Assembly (NCBI RefSeq): GCF_002075885.1
Contig: NZ_MDET01000058.1
Span: 1-64,000 of the forward strand
Direction of reading: 5' to 3'
DNA from: Manganibacter manganicus
GTDB lineage: Bacteria > Pseudomonadota > Alphaproteobacteria > Rhizobiales > Rhizobiaceae
Length of the DNA: 64,000 nucleotides
Shown here: positions 42,686-51,804 of the stretch, in pieces
Position numbering within the stretch: the first letter of the stretch is position 1
Layout of the letters: the number at the start of each line of letters is the position of its first letter
Program-made: the position numbers and the translations under genes
Notes under the pieces: model-generated
Seen by the model: the letters and a program-made list of their open reading frames with translations, nothing else
What the model was told of the DNA's origin: nothing
Database searches by the model: none

Positions 42686-43195
42686 TTATGCCCGTTTGGT
42701 GCTGGTCGAGAGTTCAGGACTCGAATTGAGGGTCTGAAACACCACGCAGTAGCGTTCGGTCAATTTCAGCAGCAGGTCGACTCGCTCCTGCGGCTCGTCG
42801 GTGTCCAGCACGAATTTCAAGCGTATCGCACGAAAACCGACGGGCGCGTCCTTGGCCACGCCGAGGGTCCCGCGGAAATCGATGTCGCCTTCGGCTTCGA
42901 GCGTCGATGAGTTCAACTGGAATTCCAGGGCGGTAGCCACCGCCTTCAGCGTCACGCCCGCACAGGCGACCAGAGCCTCAAGAAGCATATTGCCGGAGCA
43001 CAATTCCAACCCGCTGCCGCCCGTCGCTGGATGCAGGCCGGCCACCGAAAGCGCCCTGCCCGTCTCCACGCTGCAGGCGATGGACTGCTCGCCGACCGTG
43101 CCCCGTGCCTTCAACGTGACCAGCGCCCGCGACGCGTCCTCGCGATAGGCTTCCTTGAGCGGCGCCTGCATTGCCTTCATCGCGGCTGCATCCAT
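42686..43195 (-). CDS. OsmC family protein
   Basis: A 169-residue OsmC/Ohr-fold protein. GGGAGGAAG precedes the ATG at 43195, and longer in-frame starts are not supported. The two redox-site cysteines are in EALVACAGVTLKAVA and RYCVVFQTL, spaced as in the family. OsmC/Ohr proteins reduce organic hydroperoxides; the YhfA subgroup has unknown function. It is divergent from the DMT transporter (177 bp between starts). Confidence 0.88.
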   Translation of the reverse strand: MDAAAMKAMQAPLKEAYREDASRALVTLKARGTVGEQSIACSVETGRALSVAGLHPATGGSGLELCSGNMLLEALVACAGVTLKAVATALEFQLNSSTLEAEGDIDFRGTLGVAKDAPVGFRAIRLKFVLDTDEPQERVDLLLKLTERYCVVFQTLNSSPELSTSTKRA

Positions 43196-43371
43196 GACTT
43201 CCTCCCGGAGCGGCAGGATTTCATAGCATTTCCGTCCGCGTCGCGCGACTCTGCGCCAACGTTCCGTGATTGCTGGCGCAGCGCTGCGGCATGGTCGTCT
43301 GGTGTAGCGTACGGCGCAGGCGGCCCGGCAGGCGGTCCGCCCAAATTGCCTCGCCGGACGGAACTTCCACA

Positions 43372-44256
43372 ATGGCCGATATTGCCGTCCTCGACACGCG
43401 CGAAAAGGTCTTCGCCGGCATCATGCTGACGAGCCTGGCCTACTTTCTGTTTTCCACGCAAGACGCTGTCATCAAGCTTCTGGTTGCCGGCATAAGTGTC
43501 TGGCAGATCATGGCCTTCCGGAGCGCCATCATTCTCATCGGTGCCGGCTGCGTCGGCGGACCGAAGCTCTTCGTTGAAGCCGCAAGATCGCCGATCCTCA
43601 AGGCCATGGTGCTGCGCAGCCTGCTTACCATGGTGGCTTGGCTGTGCTTCTACAACGCAGCCCGCTACCTGCAACTGGCCGAACTCACCACCATCTATTT
43701 CGCCGCGCCGATCATCGTCACGGTGCTGTCGATCGTGCTTTTGAAAGAGACCGTGCCGCCCTCGCGCTGGGTGGCCGTGCTTATCGGATTTGCCGGCGTG
43801 TTCGTGGCCTGCGATCCGCGCCATATGGGCTTTTCGCCTCCGGTGCTGATGGTGCTCGCCGCCGCCTGCTTCTGGGCGCTGACCATTGTCCTGATCCGCA
43901 AGATCGCGCTGCTGGAACGCTCGATCATCCAACTCGTGCTGAACAACGCCTTCTTCCTCATTTTTTCCGCCCTGCCGCTGTTCTGGGTATGGCAGACCCC
44001 GAACGGCTGGGAATGGGTGCTGCTGCTCAGCGTCGGTACGCTCGGCGGTGTTGCGCAATTCCTGCTCTTCGAGGGCATGCGGCGCGCGCCCGTTTCGATC
44101 ATCGCGCCTTTTGAATACACGGCGCTGCTGTGGGCCTTCACCTTCGGCTACCTGATCTGGGGCGACGTGCCGCGCACGGAGGTGTTCGTCGGCGCCGCGA
44201 TCATCATCTCGGCCGGACTGATTATCCTCGCCGGCGAACGCTGGCGCAGGGCTTAG
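43372..44256 (+). CDS. DMT (EamA) family transporter
   Basis: A 294-residue protein with about ten predicted helices in two EamA repeats, from the ATG at 43372. Typical segments are YFLFSTQDAVIKLL at the start, AELTTIYFAAPIIVTVLSIVLLKE in repeat 1 and VSIIAPFEYTALLWAFTFGYLIWGD in repeat 2. The family exports metabolites or drugs; the substrate is unknown. A decayed paralogue follows at 44328. Confidence 0.9.
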   Translation: MADIAVLDTREKVFAGIMLTSLAYFLFSTQDAVIKLLVAGISVWQIMAFRSAIILIGAGCVGGPKLFVEAARSPILKAMVLRSLLTMVAWLCFYNAARYLQLAELTTIYFAAPIIVTVLSIVLLKETVPPSRWVAVLIGFAGVFVACDPRHMGFSPPVLMVLAAACFWALTIVLIRKIALLERSIIQLVLNNAFFLIFSALPLFWVWQTPNGWEWVLLLSVGTLGGVAQFLLFEGMRRAPVSIIAPFEYTALLWAFTFGYLIWGDVPRTEVFVGAAIIISAGLIILAGERWRRA

Positions 44257-44327
44257 GGGACACGGTCCCCGCCTGCCCGCTGTCAGCAGCCTTGTTTTAA
44301 GATGCGGCGTCATCGGGAAAGCTCGGC

Positions 44328-44913
44328 ATGGACAGCGCGGCACATTCGGCGTTCGATCCGGTTTCGACCGAGCGCATGTTCGGCATCGTGCTGGTTTCGA
44401 CTGCGGCGGCTGTGTTCGGCCTCACCGACGTCCTGACCAAGTCCATCCATGCAGACCCGCTCACCATCCCTTCTGGGCGACGGCCTAGCATTGCTGATGA
44501 CGATTGGCAGCGCGCTCTACATGATCATGGTCCGCGCATTCCGCGACTCGCCAGTGGTGTGGGCGGGCGCGGTGTCGTCCCTGCTGCTGTTCATATTCGG
44601 CTGGCTTGTCACCGATCCGCTGGCGGTTTCACGTCACGATGCGCTTCTTTTGATTGCCTTCGGGCTTTCCTTCGGACTGGCCTCAATCCTGCGGACCGAA
44701 GACAGCCGCCTGATCCCGGCACCCGAATCGGTCCTGCTCGGCAATGCCGAAGTGCAGTTCGCGATCCTGTTCGCCTGGCTTTTCCTGTCAGAATTGCCTC
44801 CGGCAGCCTGCCTCGCCGGCGGCGCGGTCGTATTAGGCGCAGTATTTGCTCATGCCGGCTATGATTGGCACAGGCCCAAACAGCGGCTACGCGTGCCCTT
44901 TGCACAGCCGTGA
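44328..44913 (+). pseudogene. Decayed DMT (EamA) transporter
   Basis: The first frame gives a normal transporter start (MDSAAHSAFDPVSTERMFG... FGLTDVLTKSIHADPLT) up to about 44460. A different frame then carries the C-terminal half (LLGDGLALLMTIGSALYMIM, later VLLGNAEVQFAILFAWLFLSE) to 44913. Roughly 110 residues of the middle, about three to four helices, are missing, and the frames do not join, so this is a deletion with a frameshift. It sits next to an intact paralogue, so loss would be tolerated. Confidence 0.8.
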
Positions 44914-45012
44914 AATTTTTTCGCAACGATGGAACCTATCCGTGCGCCGTGCATTTTCTGTGCGACGGGTCTTCCCAAGTCCCCCAAACCCCCATCGACC
45001 CGTCTCCCTCCC

Positions 45013-45036
45013 AGCCGGCCGCAAGGCCGGCTTTTT
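45013..45036 (+). terminator. Intrinsic terminator before the acyltransferase gene
   Basis: AGCCGGCC pairs with GGCCGGCT over a GCAA tetraloop and is followed by TTTTT. It would end transcripts from the DMT transporter and its pseudogene. Confidence 0.85.
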
Positions 45037-45144
45037 CTTGTCTTGCGCGTCTTGAGCCTGCGAATATGCGAACGGTTCGCATTGACCTGATCGATGCTTC
45101 GTTTAGCCTTGCGTGTTTCATGCACGAACAAGGAGCGATACGGC

Positions 45145-47373
45145 ATGACCCTGGCGCTTGCGCTGCTGGCCTGCCTTGCCGCCATCTGGTTGCTCGCCGG
45201 TGCGGTGGCTAAATTTCGATTCGGCCTGAGCGCCGCGCAGGCGCTGCTTTATGCGCCTTTCAAGCTCATCTACCGGATTTCGGACCGGCGCATGAAGATC
45301 GCGCGCGGCGCCGACGCGCCGGTAATCTACGCGATTGTCCATCAATCCCGGCTGGAACCGGCGCTGATGCTGTCGCTCCTGCCGGACAACACTTTGCACA
45401 TATTGGATGAAGCCTCGGCCCGCGCCACCTGGCTGGAGCCGTGGCGCGAACTGGCCCGCACCATTGCTTTCAACGCCGAGCATGTCTTTGTCAGCCGGCG
45501 GCTGGTGCGCGTGCTGAAAGGCAGCGGACGGCTTGCAGTCTATCTGCCGGATGCGGTGGAGCCGGACGTCAAGACTTTTCGGCTCTATCGCGCCATCGCC
45601 CGGATCGCCATGCAGGCCGACGCGCGCATCGTGCCGATTTTCGTCGGCGGTGCGCGGCATCTGCCGTTTTCGCTGACCGATGCACAGAAGGCTCCACGCC
45701 GCTTCCTGCCGAAGCTGGCGATCAGCGTCCTTGACCCCATGACCATTACCGAACTGGTCGAGCGGGCGGGCGGCTACCAGACCCGTTCCAGCAATGCCTT
45801 CTTCGACCGCATGGCGGAAGCGCGGCTTGCCGCGACCGATTTCGACCGCGGCCTGTTCCTGGCCGTCCGCGATGCCGCCGACCGGGTCGGTGCCGGACGC
45901 ACGGCGGTCGAGGATATCGTCGGCGGATCATTGAGTTATCGCCGCCTGTTCATTGGCGCGCGGGTGCTGGGCGCGCGCTTCGAACGAGCCGCGCCGCCCG
46001 GCAGGGCGCTCGGTGTCCTGTTGCCCAACACCAATGGCATGGTGCTTTCGCTGCTCGGCCTGCTTTCGGCCGGACGAGCAGCGGCGATGCTGAATTACAC
46101 CGCCGGGCCGGCCAATGTGGCGTCCGCCATCCGCACCGCCACCATCACCTGCGTGGTTTCCTCGCGTGCCTTTATCGAAAAGGCCGGGCTTGCCGACATC
46201 GTGCAGGCGATAGAGGAAGCCGGCGCCCGGTTTCTATGGCTGGAGGATCTGCACTCAAGCGCCTCTTTCATCGAAAAGGCGACAGCGGCGCTGTTCTGGC
46301 GCCGACCGCTCAGTGAACAGGACGCCGGCAAACCGGCCGTCATCCTGTTCACCTCCGGCTCGGAAGGCACGCCGAAGGCAGTTGTGCTCTCGCATCGTAA
46401 CCTTCTCGCCAACGCCATGCAGGCGGAAGCCCGCATTACCGTGACGGCGACCGACACGCTGTTCAACGTGCTGCCGGCCTTCCATGCCTTCGGGCTCACA
46501 GGCGGCACCATCCTGCCGCTGGTGATGGGGGTGAAGCTGTTCCTCTACCCCTCCCCGCTGCACTACAAGCAGATTCCCGAGATCGCCCGCAAGATCAGGC
46601 CGACGGTGATGTTCGGCACCGACACGTTTCTGGCCAATTACGCCCGCGCGGCCAAGGACGACGACTTTTCCAGCCTGCGCTTCATCGTCGCCGGCGGCGA
46701 GGCGGTGCGGCCGGAAACGCGCCGCACCTGGCGAGAGCGCTTCGGCGCGGAAATCATCGAAGGGTTCGGCCTGACGGAAGCCGCACCTGTCGTTGCGGTC
46801 AACACCGCCATCCATGGCCGAGACGGCACGGTCGGCCGTCTGTTGCCGGCGATGCATATGCGACTGGAGCCGGTGGATGGGATCGACGATTCCGGGCGCC
46901 TATGGCTGAGCGGCCCGAACCTGATGATGGGCTACATGACGGCGGATCGGCCCGGAGAATTGCAGCCGCTCGCCGATGGCTGGCACGATACCGGCGACAT
47001 CGTTTCGATCGACCGGGAGGGTTTCATCACCATTCGCGGGCGCGCGAAGCGCTTTGCCAAGATCGCAGGCGAGATGGTATCGCTGGGCGCGGTGGAAATG
47101 CTGGCACAGCGGCTTTGGCCGCAGGAACATCATGCCGCGGTTTCCGTGCCCGACAAAAAGCGCGGCGAGCGCATCGTGCTTGTCACTACCGCAGACAACG
47201 CCGATGGCGAGGCGCTGCGCAAGGCCGCCAAAGACGCCGGCGCGCCAGAGATTTCGATCCCCGGCGATATTGTCAAGGTCGGTGAAATCCCCGTGCTCGG
47301 TTCAGGCAAGACCGATTATGTCGGCACACGGCAGTTGGCGATCGAACGTCTTGGCGACAGTGCTGCGGCTTGA
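45145..47373 (+). CDS. Aas-like acyltransferase/acyl-activating fusion enzyme
   Basis: A 742-residue two-domain protein from the ATG 45145, preceded by AAGGAGC. An N-terminal membrane helix leads into a PlsC-type acyltransferase in which the HX4D motif is HQSRLE (His66, Glu71). The C-terminal AMP-binding domain has FTSGSEGTPKAVVLSH, GFGLTEAAPV, HDTGD and the late catalytic-type Lys in GSGKTDY. E. coli Aas couples acyl-ACP activation to reacylation of lysophosphatidylethanolamine, and this could do the same at the inner membrane. The psd-pssA operon converges on it, with six bases between stops. Confidence 0.9.
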   Translation: MTLALALLACLAAIWLLAGAVAKFRFGLSAAQALLYAPFKLIYRISDRRMKIARGADAPVIYAIVHQSRLEPALMLSLLPDNTLHILDEASARATWLEPWRELARTIAFNAEHVFVSRRLVRVLKGSGRLAVYLPDAVEPDVKTFRLYRAIARIAMQADARIVPIFVGGARHLPFSLTDAQKAPRRFLPKLAISVLDPMTITELVERAGGYQTRSSNAFFDRMAEARLAATDFDRGLFLAVRDAADRVGAGRTAVEDIVGGSLSYRRLFIGARVLGARFERAAPPGRALGVLLPNTNGMVLSLLGLLSAGRAAAMLNYTAGPANVASAIRTATITCVVSSRAFIEKAGLADIVQAIEEAGARFLWLEDLHSSASFIEKATAALFWRRPLSEQDAGKPAVILFTSGSEGTPKAVVLSHRNLLANAMQAEARITVTATDTLFNVLPAFHAFGLTGGTILPLVMGVKLFLYPSPLHYKQIPEIARKIRPTVMFGTDTFLANYARAAKDDDFSSLRFIVAGGEAVRPETRRTWRERFGAEIIEGFGLTEAAPVVAVNTAIHGRDGTVGRLLPAMHMRLEPVDGIDDSGRLWLSGPNLMMGYMTADRPGELQPLADGWHDTGDIVSIDREGFITIRGRAKRFAKIAGEMVSLGAVEMLAQRLWPQEHHAAVSVPDKKRGERIVLVTTADNADGEALRKAAKDAGAPEISIPGDIVKVGEIPVLGSGKTDYVGTRQLAIERLGDSAAA

Positions 47374-47379
47374 ACCCGC

Positions 47380-48204
47380 TCAATCGGTCGTTCTTGCATC
47401 CACATCGGGTGGCAGGGCCTTCTCGCCCTCGCGTTTTGCACGGCGCGAATAGGCGCGCATCGAAAACGGCAGGAAGATGAGATAGGCGATCGCCGAGGCG
47501 GTCAGCGTATGCCACGGGTAGCTTGCCACAAGCAGGAGGTAGAGCACGATGGCAAGGATGACGAGCAACATCTTGTCACCGGGAATCTTGAGGCTCTTGC
47601 CCGAATAGACCGGCCAGCGGCTGACCAGAAGGAAGGCGACGAGCGTGGTGAAGGCGGTGGCGACAAGTGCCACCGGCTTGCTCGGCTCCAGCCCGAGAAA
47701 AGACAGGTAGAGCGGCAGCATCACCAGCACCGCGCCGGCAGGGGCCGGCACACCGACGAAATATTCGGCCTGCCATACCGGCTGGTCGTCGTCCTCATAA
47801 AGTACGTTGAAGCGGGCAAGCCGCATGCCGCAGGCGATTGCGAAAAGCAGCGCGGCGATCCAGCCGGGCGAGCCGGCGCGTTCCAGCAGGAAAGCATAGA
47901 GAACCAGCGCCGGCGCGACGCCGAAATTGACGATATCGGCCAGCGAATCCATTTGCGCGCCGAATTTCGAGGTCGCTTTCAGGAGCCGCGCCAAACGGCC
48001 ATCGACGCCGTCGAGGAAGGCCGCCAGCAGTACCATCACCACCGCCGTCTCAAAACGCCCCTCAAAGCCGAAGCGGATACCGGAAAGGCCGGCACAGATG
48101 GCGAGCACGGTGATGAGGTTGGGAAACACCAGGCGCAACGGAATTTCGCGGATGGGCGGCCCACCCGAGCCATGCACCTCGAACTTCTTGAACGGCTTGT
48201 TCAT
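47380..48204 (-). CDS. pssA: CDP-diacylglycerol--serine O-phosphatidyltransferase
   Basis: A 274-residue inner-membrane enzyme with about seven helices. The CDP-alcohol phosphotransferase signature is DGVDGRLARLLKATSKFG followed by AQMDSLAD, with all conserved Asp, Gly and Arg positions present. It makes phosphatidylserine from CDP-diacylglycerol and serine. It starts three bases after psd, which converts the product to phosphatidylethanolamine. The C-terminal 30 residues are basic and acidic, without a known role. Confidence 0.96.
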   Translation of the reverse strand: MNKPFKKFEVHGSGGPPIREIPLRLVFPNLITVLAICAGLSGIRFGFEGRFETAVVMVLLAAFLDGVDGRLARLLKATSKFGAQMDSLADIVNFGVAPALVLYAFLLERAGSPGWIAALLFAIACGMRLARFNVLYEDDDQPVWQAEYFVGVPAPAGAVLVMLPLYLSFLGLEPSKPVALVATAFTTLVAFLLVSRWPVYSGKSLKIPGDKMLLVILAIVLYLLLVASYPWHTLTASAIAYLIFLPFSMRAYSRRAKREGEKALPPDVDARTTD

Positions 48205-48207
48205 CAG

Positions 48208-48906
48208 TCAGGAAACCCGCACCAGCGGCACGCCGGCGCTGCCGCCAAACTCGGCGATCACGGTCTCGCCGCCCACTGCCGTCTGGCCTACGGCCACGCG
48301 CGGCACGGCTTCGGCCGGTAGATAGACGTCGACGCGCGAGCCGAAGCGGATCAGGCCGAAGCGTTCACCAATGCCGATGGCGCCGCCGGATTCGGTCCAA
48401 CAGACGATGCGGCGCGCCACCAGCCCGGCGATCTGCACGGCGGCGATAGTGCCGTTCGGGCTTTCGATGACGAGGCCGTTGCGCTCGTTCTCACTGCTTG
48501 CCTTGTCGAGTTCGGCATTGAAAAAACGGCCCGGCCGGTATTCGATGCGGGCAATGCGGCCGCGCGTCGGCGCGCGGTTCACATGGCAGGAAAAGACATT
48601 CATGAACACCGAGATGCGCGTCATCTCGGCATCGCCAAGACCGAGTTCGCGCGGCGGGATCGCCGGGCCAACGGCTGAAACGACGCCATCGGCGGGGCTT
48701 ATCACCAGCCGGTCGTCCACCGGAGTGACACGTTCGGGATCGCGGAAGAAATAGATGCACCAGGCGGTGAGGATCAGGCCGATCCAGAACAGTATGGAGG
48801 AAAAATAACCGAGAAACAGCGTGATCAATGCGAAAGCCGCAATGAAAGGGTAGCCCTCACGATGGATCGGAACGAAGGTGTTTTTGACCGTATCGACGAG
48901 ATTCAT
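48208..48906 (-). CDS. psd: Phosphatidylserine decarboxylase proenzyme
   Basis: A 232-residue pyruvoyl enzyme, the short form used by Sinorhizobium-type bacteria, started at the ATG 48906 (MNLVDTVKNT) because this gives the usual length. An upstream frame would add 21 residues. Ser190 in RFGSRVDVY is the expected self-cleavage serine that becomes the pyruvoyl group. Two membrane helices lie in the first 52 residues, and MNVFSCHVNRAPTRG is conserved. It makes phosphatidylethanolamine, which is also the source for methylated lipids in rhizobia. Confidence 0.96.
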   Translation of the reverse strand: MNLVDTVKNTFVPIHREGYPFIAAFALITLFLGYFSSILFWIGLILTAWCIYFFRDPERVTPVDDRLVISPADGVVSAVGPAIPPRELGLGDAEMTRISVFMNVFSCHVNRAPTRGRIARIEYRPGRFFNAELDKASSENERNGLVIESPNGTIAAVQIAGLVARRIVCWTESGGAIGIGERFGLIRFGSRVDVYLPAEAVPRVAVGQTAVGGETVIAEFGGSAGVPLVRVS

Positions 48907-49041
48907 CGGCTTGCCGGATGGCTCCGTTTCAGGTCCGGCTTCTCTACCGGAAACGATGGAAAGCCGCAACGCGCGCGCGATGCCGCAGGCGGACGATCAT
49001 GCCGATTTTACCTCAGCAAGACAGGCCGCCGCGACTTCCCG

Positions 49042-49425
49042 TCATTCCTGCCCACTCTCGGCAAGCGGCACGCCCGGCAGATAGAGCATGACCGGACGGA
49101 TCTCATAAACGGCGGTCGGGTTGGAGCGGTGTAAATCACGCGCGATGCTGACAGCGGCATCGCGATCGGCGCAATCGACCACATACAGGCCGAGGAACTG
49201 CTCCTTGGTTTCGGCGAACGGGCCATCGGTGACAATGCCCTCGCCCGGCCCGCGCAGCGTGCAGGCGCCCGCAGTCGAGCCGAGCCTGGCCGACGGGCCG
49301 AGACGCTTCTCCCGGCAAAGCCGCTCATGGGTCTTGAGCAGGCCGGCCATCACCGCCGCGTCTTCATCCGGCGTCCATGACTGTACGATTTCTTCCTCAT
49401 GATAGGCGAGAATAGCGTAATACAT
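49042..49425 (-). CDS. YCII-related (DGPF domain) protein
   Basis: A 127-residue protein with an AGGAGGAAC ribosome-binding site before the ATG at 49425. The DGPF segment is TDGPFAETKEQFLGLYVVDC, and the N-terminal MYYAILAYHEEE is the usual family start. A His and Asp near the N-terminus form the putative active site in YCII proteins. Members are often associated with sigma factors of the ECF41/42 type, but none is visible here. Function is unknown. Confidence 0.87.
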   Translation of the reverse strand: MYYAILAYHEEEIVQSWTPDEDAAVMAGLLKTHERLCREKRLGPSARLGSTAGACTLRGPGEGIVTDGPFAETKEQFLGLYVVDCADRDAAVSIARDLHRSNPTAVYEIRPVMLYLPGVPLAESGQE

Positions 49426-49476
49426 GCGATGTTCCTCCTCTGCCGGCAACGCAAGCTACAGCCGGAGAGAACGGCG

Positions 49477-51360
49477 TCAACTCACCTCTTCCGTGCGCCG
49501 GCGAACCAGAACGCCCATCTCGTCGTTTTCGCGGGCGATGCGCAGGCGTTCTTCGGCCTCGGTGGCTTCGCGCTGGCGGTCCCACATGGAAGCATAAAGG
49601 CCACCTGCCTTGAGTAACGCCGCATGCGTGCCGCGCTCTGCGATGCTGCCGTCCTTCAACACGATGATCTCGTCGGCGGAAATCACCGTCGAGAGCCGGT
49701 GCGCGATAACGATGGTGGTGCGACCGCGGCTGACGAGATCGAGCGCGGCCTGGATTTCCTGCTCGGTGTGACTGTCGAGCGCCGAGGTCGCCTCGTCGAG
49801 AATCAGGATCGGCGGTGATTTCAGGATGGTGCGGGCAATCGCCACGCGCTGCTTTTCACCGCCCGAGAGCTTGAGGCCACGCTCGCCCACCATGGTGCGA
49901 TAGCCGTCCGGCAGGCCTTCGATGAAGGGGCCGATCTGGGCCAGCCCCGCCGCCCTGCGCACATCCTCGTCACTGGCATCGATGCGGCCATAGCGGATAT
50001 TATAGGCAACCGTGTCGTTGAACAGCACCGTATCCTGCGGGACCATACCGATGGATGCGCGCAAACTCTCCTGCGTCACGTCGCGCACGTCCTGCCCGTC
50101 GATCAGAACCGCACCTTTCTGCACATCGTAAAAGCGGAACAACAGCCTGGAGATTGTCGATTTTCCGGCACCCGAAGGCCCGACGATGGCAACCGTCTTG
50201 CCAGCCGGCACCTCGAAACTCACGCCCTTCAGGATGGAGCGGTTCTGCTCATAGGCAAAATGCACGTCGCGAAACTCGACCCGGCCGGCCTCCACGACAA
50301 GCGGCGTCGCGCCGGGGGCATCCACCACCTCCTGCCGCACGTCGAGAAGGTCGAACATCTGTTCGATGTCGGTCAGGCCCTGACGGATTTCACGATAGAT
50401 GAAGCCGATGAAGTTGAGCGGCACCGAAAGTTGCATCAGCATGGCATTGATGAAGACGAAATCGCCCACGGTCTGCGCGCCACGCGAAACCTCAAGCGCC
50501 GACATGCACATGGCCACGGTCATGCCGAGCCCGAAAATGACGCCTTGGCCAAAATTCAGCCAGCCGAGCGACGTCCATATCTTCGTCGCCGCGGTCTCGT
50601 AGCGGGCCATCGAGCGGTCGAACCGCTCGGCTTCCATTCGCTCATTGCCGAAATATTTGACTGTCTCGAAATTGAGCAGCGAATCGATGGCCTTGGTGTT
50701 GGCGTCGGTGTCGCTGTCGTTCATGTCGCGGCGGATTTCGATCCGCCAGTCGCTCGCCCGCAGCGTGAACCAGGTGTAGAGCCACACCGTCACGGCAATG
50801 ACCGCGACATATTTCCAGCCATAGCTGTAGGCGAAGATCACCGCCGTCAGGGCGAATTCGAGGATCGTCGGCACCGTGTTCAGCATGGTGAAGCGCACGA
50901 TGGTCTCGATACCCTTGGTGCCGCGCTCGATGATGCGCGACAGGCCGCCGGTGCGCCGTTCGAGATGGAAGCGCAGCGACAGTTCATGCATATGCACGAA
51001 GGTGCGGTAGGCAAGCTGGCGCACGGCATGCTGGCCGACGCGCGCGAACAATGCATCGCGCAACTGATTGAAGCCAAGCTGCGTCACGCGAACGACATTA
51101 TAGGCGATCACCAGCATCAAGGGTGCGGCCAGCAGCGCCGGCAGCGGCGGCGCCTTGCCCTCGCCGGCGAGGGCATCCGTTGCCCATTTGAAGAAATACG
51201 GCCCGGCAACCAGGATCAATTTGGCGGCCACCAGAAGCACGGTCGCCCACGCTACACGCGCCTTGAGGTCCGCGCGCGTCGATGGCCACATGTAGGGCCA
51301 CAGATTGGCAAGGGTTCTAAACGTCGAGCCGGAATCGGCGGAAACGGTTTTGTCGGCCAA
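49477..51360 (-). CDS. Atm1/ABCB7-type ABC exporter
   Basis: A 627-residue half-transporter with six membrane helices followed by an ATPase. The run NDSDTDANTKAIDSLLNFET and KYFGNE (214-240) are hallmarks of the Atm1 branch. Walker A is GPSGAGKST (394-402), the signature LSGGEKQR (498-505) and Walker B ILILDE (518-523). The start is TTG at 51360, 15 bases after arsR, with AAAGG eight bases upstream. Atm1 proteins export glutathione persulfide, glutathione disulfide or glutathione-metal conjugates; the Novosphingobium homologue protects from silver and mercury. Here the likely regulator is the Cys-rich ArsR encoded directly upstream. Confidence 0.95.
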   Translation of the reverse strand: MADKTVSADSGSTFRTLANLWPYMWPSTRADLKARVAWATVLLVAAKLILVAGPYFFKWATDALAGEGKAPPLPALLAAPLMLVIAYNVVRVTQLGFNQLRDALFARVGQHAVRQLAYRTFVHMHELSLRFHLERRTGGLSRIIERGTKGIETIVRFTMLNTVPTILEFALTAVIFAYSYGWKYVAVIAVTVWLYTWFTLRASDWRIEIRRDMNDSDTDANTKAIDSLLNFETVKYFGNERMEAERFDRSMARYETAATKIWTSLGWLNFGQGVIFGLGMTVAMCMSALEVSRGAQTVGDFVFINAMLMQLSVPLNFIGFIYREIRQGLTDIEQMFDLLDVRQEVVDAPGATPLVVEAGRVEFRDVHFAYEQNRSILKGVSFEVPAGKTVAIVGPSGAGKSTISRLLFRFYDVQKGAVLIDGQDVRDVTQESLRASIGMVPQDTVLFNDTVAYNIRYGRIDASDEDVRRAAGLAQIGPFIEGLPDGYRTMVGERGLKLSGGEKQRVAIARTILKSPPILILDEATSALDSHTEQEIQAALDLVSRGRTTIVIAHRLSTVISADEIIVLKDGSIAERGTHAALLKAGGLYASMWDRQREATEAEERLRIARENDEMGVLVRRRTEEVS

Positions 51361-51374
51361 GTCGATTGCCTTTA

Positions 51375-51707
51375 TTAATGGTCGCCGGCGGGGCAGCAGG
51401 TTTCGACCAGTTCGGACACGGCCCCGGCAAGGACGGTCAAGGCCTCGCCATTGACGGCATAGCGCGAGCGTTTGCCATCGGCGGCATAGCGCACCAGCCC
51501 GGCCTCGACCAATATCTTGAGATGCTGCGAGACGGTGGATTGCGCCAGATCGAGCCGGCCGACCACGTCACTGCAGCAGCAGGAGGAGGAAGTGGAGAGA
51601 TGGCGCAAAATCTCAATGCGTGCGGGATGCGACAAAGCCGCGAAACCGATCGCCATCTGGCGGGCGTCGAGCGTGCAGCACAAAGGATTCTTGAAGACCG
51701 GATTCAT
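51375..51707 (-). CDS. Cys-rich ArsR/SmtB family repressor
   Basis: A 110-residue winged-helix repressor. The metal-site helix of ArsR (ELCVCDL) corresponds to SSSCCCSDVVGRL with Cys43-45, next to the recognition helix DLAQSTVSQHLKIL. There are additional pairs at Cys10-11 and Cys104-105. Such sites bind arsenite, antimonite or soft metals, or could sense reactive sulfur. It is the first gene of a two-gene unit with the Atm1-type exporter. A dyad at 51704-51730 overlaps its start codon, so autoregulation is very likely. Confidence 0.9.
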   Translation of the reverse strand: MNPVFKNPLCCTLDARQMAIGFAALSHPARIEILRHLSTSSSCCCSDVVGRLDLAQSTVSQHLKILVEAGLVRYAADGKRSRYAVNGEALTVLAGAVSELVETCCPAGDH

Positions 51708-51730
51708 CGTACATCGTCGATATACGATGA
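51704..51730. promoter_or_regulatory. ArsR-type operator over the repressor start codon
   Basis: TCATCGTA, an 11-base centre and TACGATGA form a perfect eight-base dyad. The centre (CATCGTCGATA) contains a further ATCG-T-CGAT symmetry. The minus-strand ATG of the repressor gene lies inside the right arm as read on that strand, so a bound repressor would block initiation of both arsR and the exporter. I infer it is the ArsR site; no data here show binding. Confidence 0.65.
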
Positions 51731-51804
51731 AACATCATTCCGCAAGCGCACCCAGAGACGAAATATACTCCCTCAGCGGCGCTTTATCTCCCTACCCCGT
51801 CGAT

